From Prosthecobacter sp. SYSU 5D2 (GTDB taxonomy: Bacteria; Verrucomicrobiota; Verrucomicrobiia; Verrucomicrobiales; Verrucomicrobiaceae): a stretch of DNA of 64,000 bases. The stretch is taken from NCBI RefSeq assembly GCF_039655865.1, contig NZ_JBBYXL010000015.1, positions 62,001 through 126,000 of the forward strand, in the 5' to 3' direction. Positions 63,801-64,000 of the stretch are shown in pieces (position 1 is the first letter of the stretch; each line of letters starts with the position of its first letter). Below the pieces are notes generated by a model. The model did no database searches. It was not told the origin of the DNA and worked only from the letters and a program-made list of their open reading frames with translations. Position numbers and translations under genes: made by a program.

Positions 63801-64000
63801 CTACGTCAGCGGCCATCCCCTGGACAGCTACCGGGGCAACTTTGAATCCAGCAAGCTGACCAAGATCATTGCGCTGGAGGAGGTGGATACCAGTGGAAAA
63901 CCGCAGACCGTTTACATCGCCGGCATCGTCAACAGCCTGGACGTGAAGTACTCGAAAAAGGACAACCGCCCTTTTGCCACCTTTACCTTTGAAGACTTCA
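60868..64000 (+). CDS. dnaE: DNA polymerase III subunit alpha (partial, C-terminus outside window)
   Basis: The first 1044 residues of DnaE1. It opens with the PHP domain (FVHLHLHSEYSLLDGA, VTDHGNLYG; metal-binding His pattern intact), then the polymerase palm with VGPGRGSAAGSVVAYVLGI and the catalytic PPDIDIDFCQTRR block (about residues 404-412), FGTMGAKSVVRDVGRVLG, GIHAAGVVI, KMDFLGLKTLTVI, LYRPGPMQFI and a helix-hairpin-helix region late in the visible part. DnaE1 is the replicative polymerase; family length is about 1150-1200 residues, so about 100-150 are outside the window. The ATG at 60868 (MADSFVHLHLHSEY) lies 92 nt after the PBP stop. Confidence 0.98.
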   Translation, partial: MADSFVHLHLHSEYSLLDGAVRLDDLVKRTKELGMPAVAVTDHGNLYGAIDFYMAARKAKVKPILGCEVYLAPGSMHDKKEVQGRKRASHLTLLAASNEGYENLSRIVTEAHLYGQWYSPRLDKDLLRKHSKGLICLSGCINGEVNQLLLTDRKDEAEKSLLEFRDIFGPENFYLELHDHGMEQQRTVARQLIEWGKKYDLKTVAANDVHFMDRDDHESHDIMICIGTGANVHDTNRLTYSPEVYFKTAEEMRALFKEVPEACDATLEIAERCNIDIRLDSTSIDRYPQYPLEGQWTDRNVYLRHLCEEGLIRRYGRDRALNDEALRQRMDYELALLAEKNFTSYFLIVWDFINWAREHGIPVGPGRGSAAGSVVAYVLGITDIDPLRFELVFERFLNPERVSPPDIDIDFCQTRRGEVIQYVREKYGDLSVSHIITFGTMGAKSVVRDVGRVLGWSYGDADRLSKMIPTELNITLAGEDKVDKATGKKIHIDGAIDKNPELKAYIENDSNAQELWKHATFLEGITRGTGIHAAGVVIGDRPLYDFIALTRGNEEEIVSQFAMKPLTELGMLKMDFLGLKTLTVIHEAEYWVQKRVPGFNTSDAPLDDVKTFEMLQRGETVAVFQMESGGMINTCKQLGPDKIEEIIAILALYRPGPMQFIPDYIQRKKGLEEVEYPHPLLEKIAKETYGILVYQEQVQQAANVLAGFTLGQADLLRRAMGKKDAAEMARQRIAFVAGCKTTNDIGDKQANAVFDLLEKFAQYGFNKSHSAAYGIVTYRTAYLKANYPVEFMTGVLSLEVSNTDKIANFVSESLRMGIPILPPDINRSLLKFSPERTKDASPDIEGPNAIRFGLSAVKNVGEAAMATAIEEREKNGPFKSLEDFAARMDTRAVNKKLLEALVKSGAFDFTKEHRASLFAKLEQVLASAASAQKDKKAGQGGLFDDFAMAPPKKAAAQVAIEPWTMDETLAFEKELLGFYVSGHPLDSYRGNFESSKLTKIIALEEVDTSGKPQTVYIAGIVNSLDVKYSKKDNRPFATFTFEDF

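Overview
The window looks like a stretch of chromosome from a Verrucomicrobiota bacterium, probably Verrucomicrobiaceae (Prosthecobacter-like). DNA is about 60% GC. The grounds are two sets of planctomycete/verrucomicrobial cytochrome, DUF1549/DUF1553 and DUF1501 proteins, a PEP-CTERM surface protein, many secreted glycan-processing enzymes (sulfatase, two sialate O-acetylesterases, a BNR sialidase-like protein), and a near absence of strong Shine-Dalgarno sequences. This assignment is inference from gene content. I see no rRNA, tRNA, CRISPR array, prophage or insertion sequence, and no gene-free stretch exceeds 300 bases.

Layout. 1-8460 (minus): DUF1501, DUF1553 and a 1230-residue WD40/cytochrome protein, then mtnA (cut by the window edge); a small orphan antitoxin sits on the plus strand inside this cluster. 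8.6-13.9 kb: a secreted unknown, an FMN reductase, a XerD-type recombinase, a small cytochrome with an SHD1-like tail, and a MocR regulator. 14.1-16.5 kb: a lipoprotein-type Asp/Glu racemase followed at 20 nt by a secreted M81 (MlrC-like) metallopeptidase. 17-20.2 kb: a winged-helix regulator and beta-propeller divergent from a DUF899 thiol protein and a CPVC membrane protein. 20-21.3 kb: nuoB-nuoC only, behind a CRP-type palindrome. 21.3-34.4 kb: RlpA, lipase, fucose-isomerase-like enzyme, sulfatase, the aguB-aguA polyamine pair, a ComEA-like protein, a GYF/AIM24 protein, a LamG protein, an O-acetylesterase and a divergent M19 dipeptidase. 34.6-43.7 kb: the PEP-CTERM protein, then a long minus-strand run of hydrolases, a cytochrome c, a phosphotransferase and pyrC. 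43.8-47.2 kb: oxyR divergent from a secreted katG. 47.3-57.1 kb: second O-acetylesterase, sialidase-like protein, amidohydrolase, SMP-30 protein and the second DUF1553-DUF1501 pair. 57.1-64 kb: midA, a class A penicillin-binding protein and dnaE (cut by the window edge).

Main points for a second look: (1) the heptamer GTTAGGC/GCCTAAC occurs 22 times, evenly on both strands, in three reading frames and between genes, far more than its pentamer core predicts; (2) the class A PBP has a normal glycosyltransferase but Thr-Ala-Phe-Thr where the transpeptidase Ser-x-x-Lys should be; (3) a racemase lipoprotein is coupled to an M81 peptidase; (4) a thiol-redox module (DUF899 plus CPVC membrane protein) has its own divergent regulator; (5) an orphan antitoxin shares a CATG start-codon overlap with a cytochrome protein; (6) an M19 peptidase lacks its first metal ligands.
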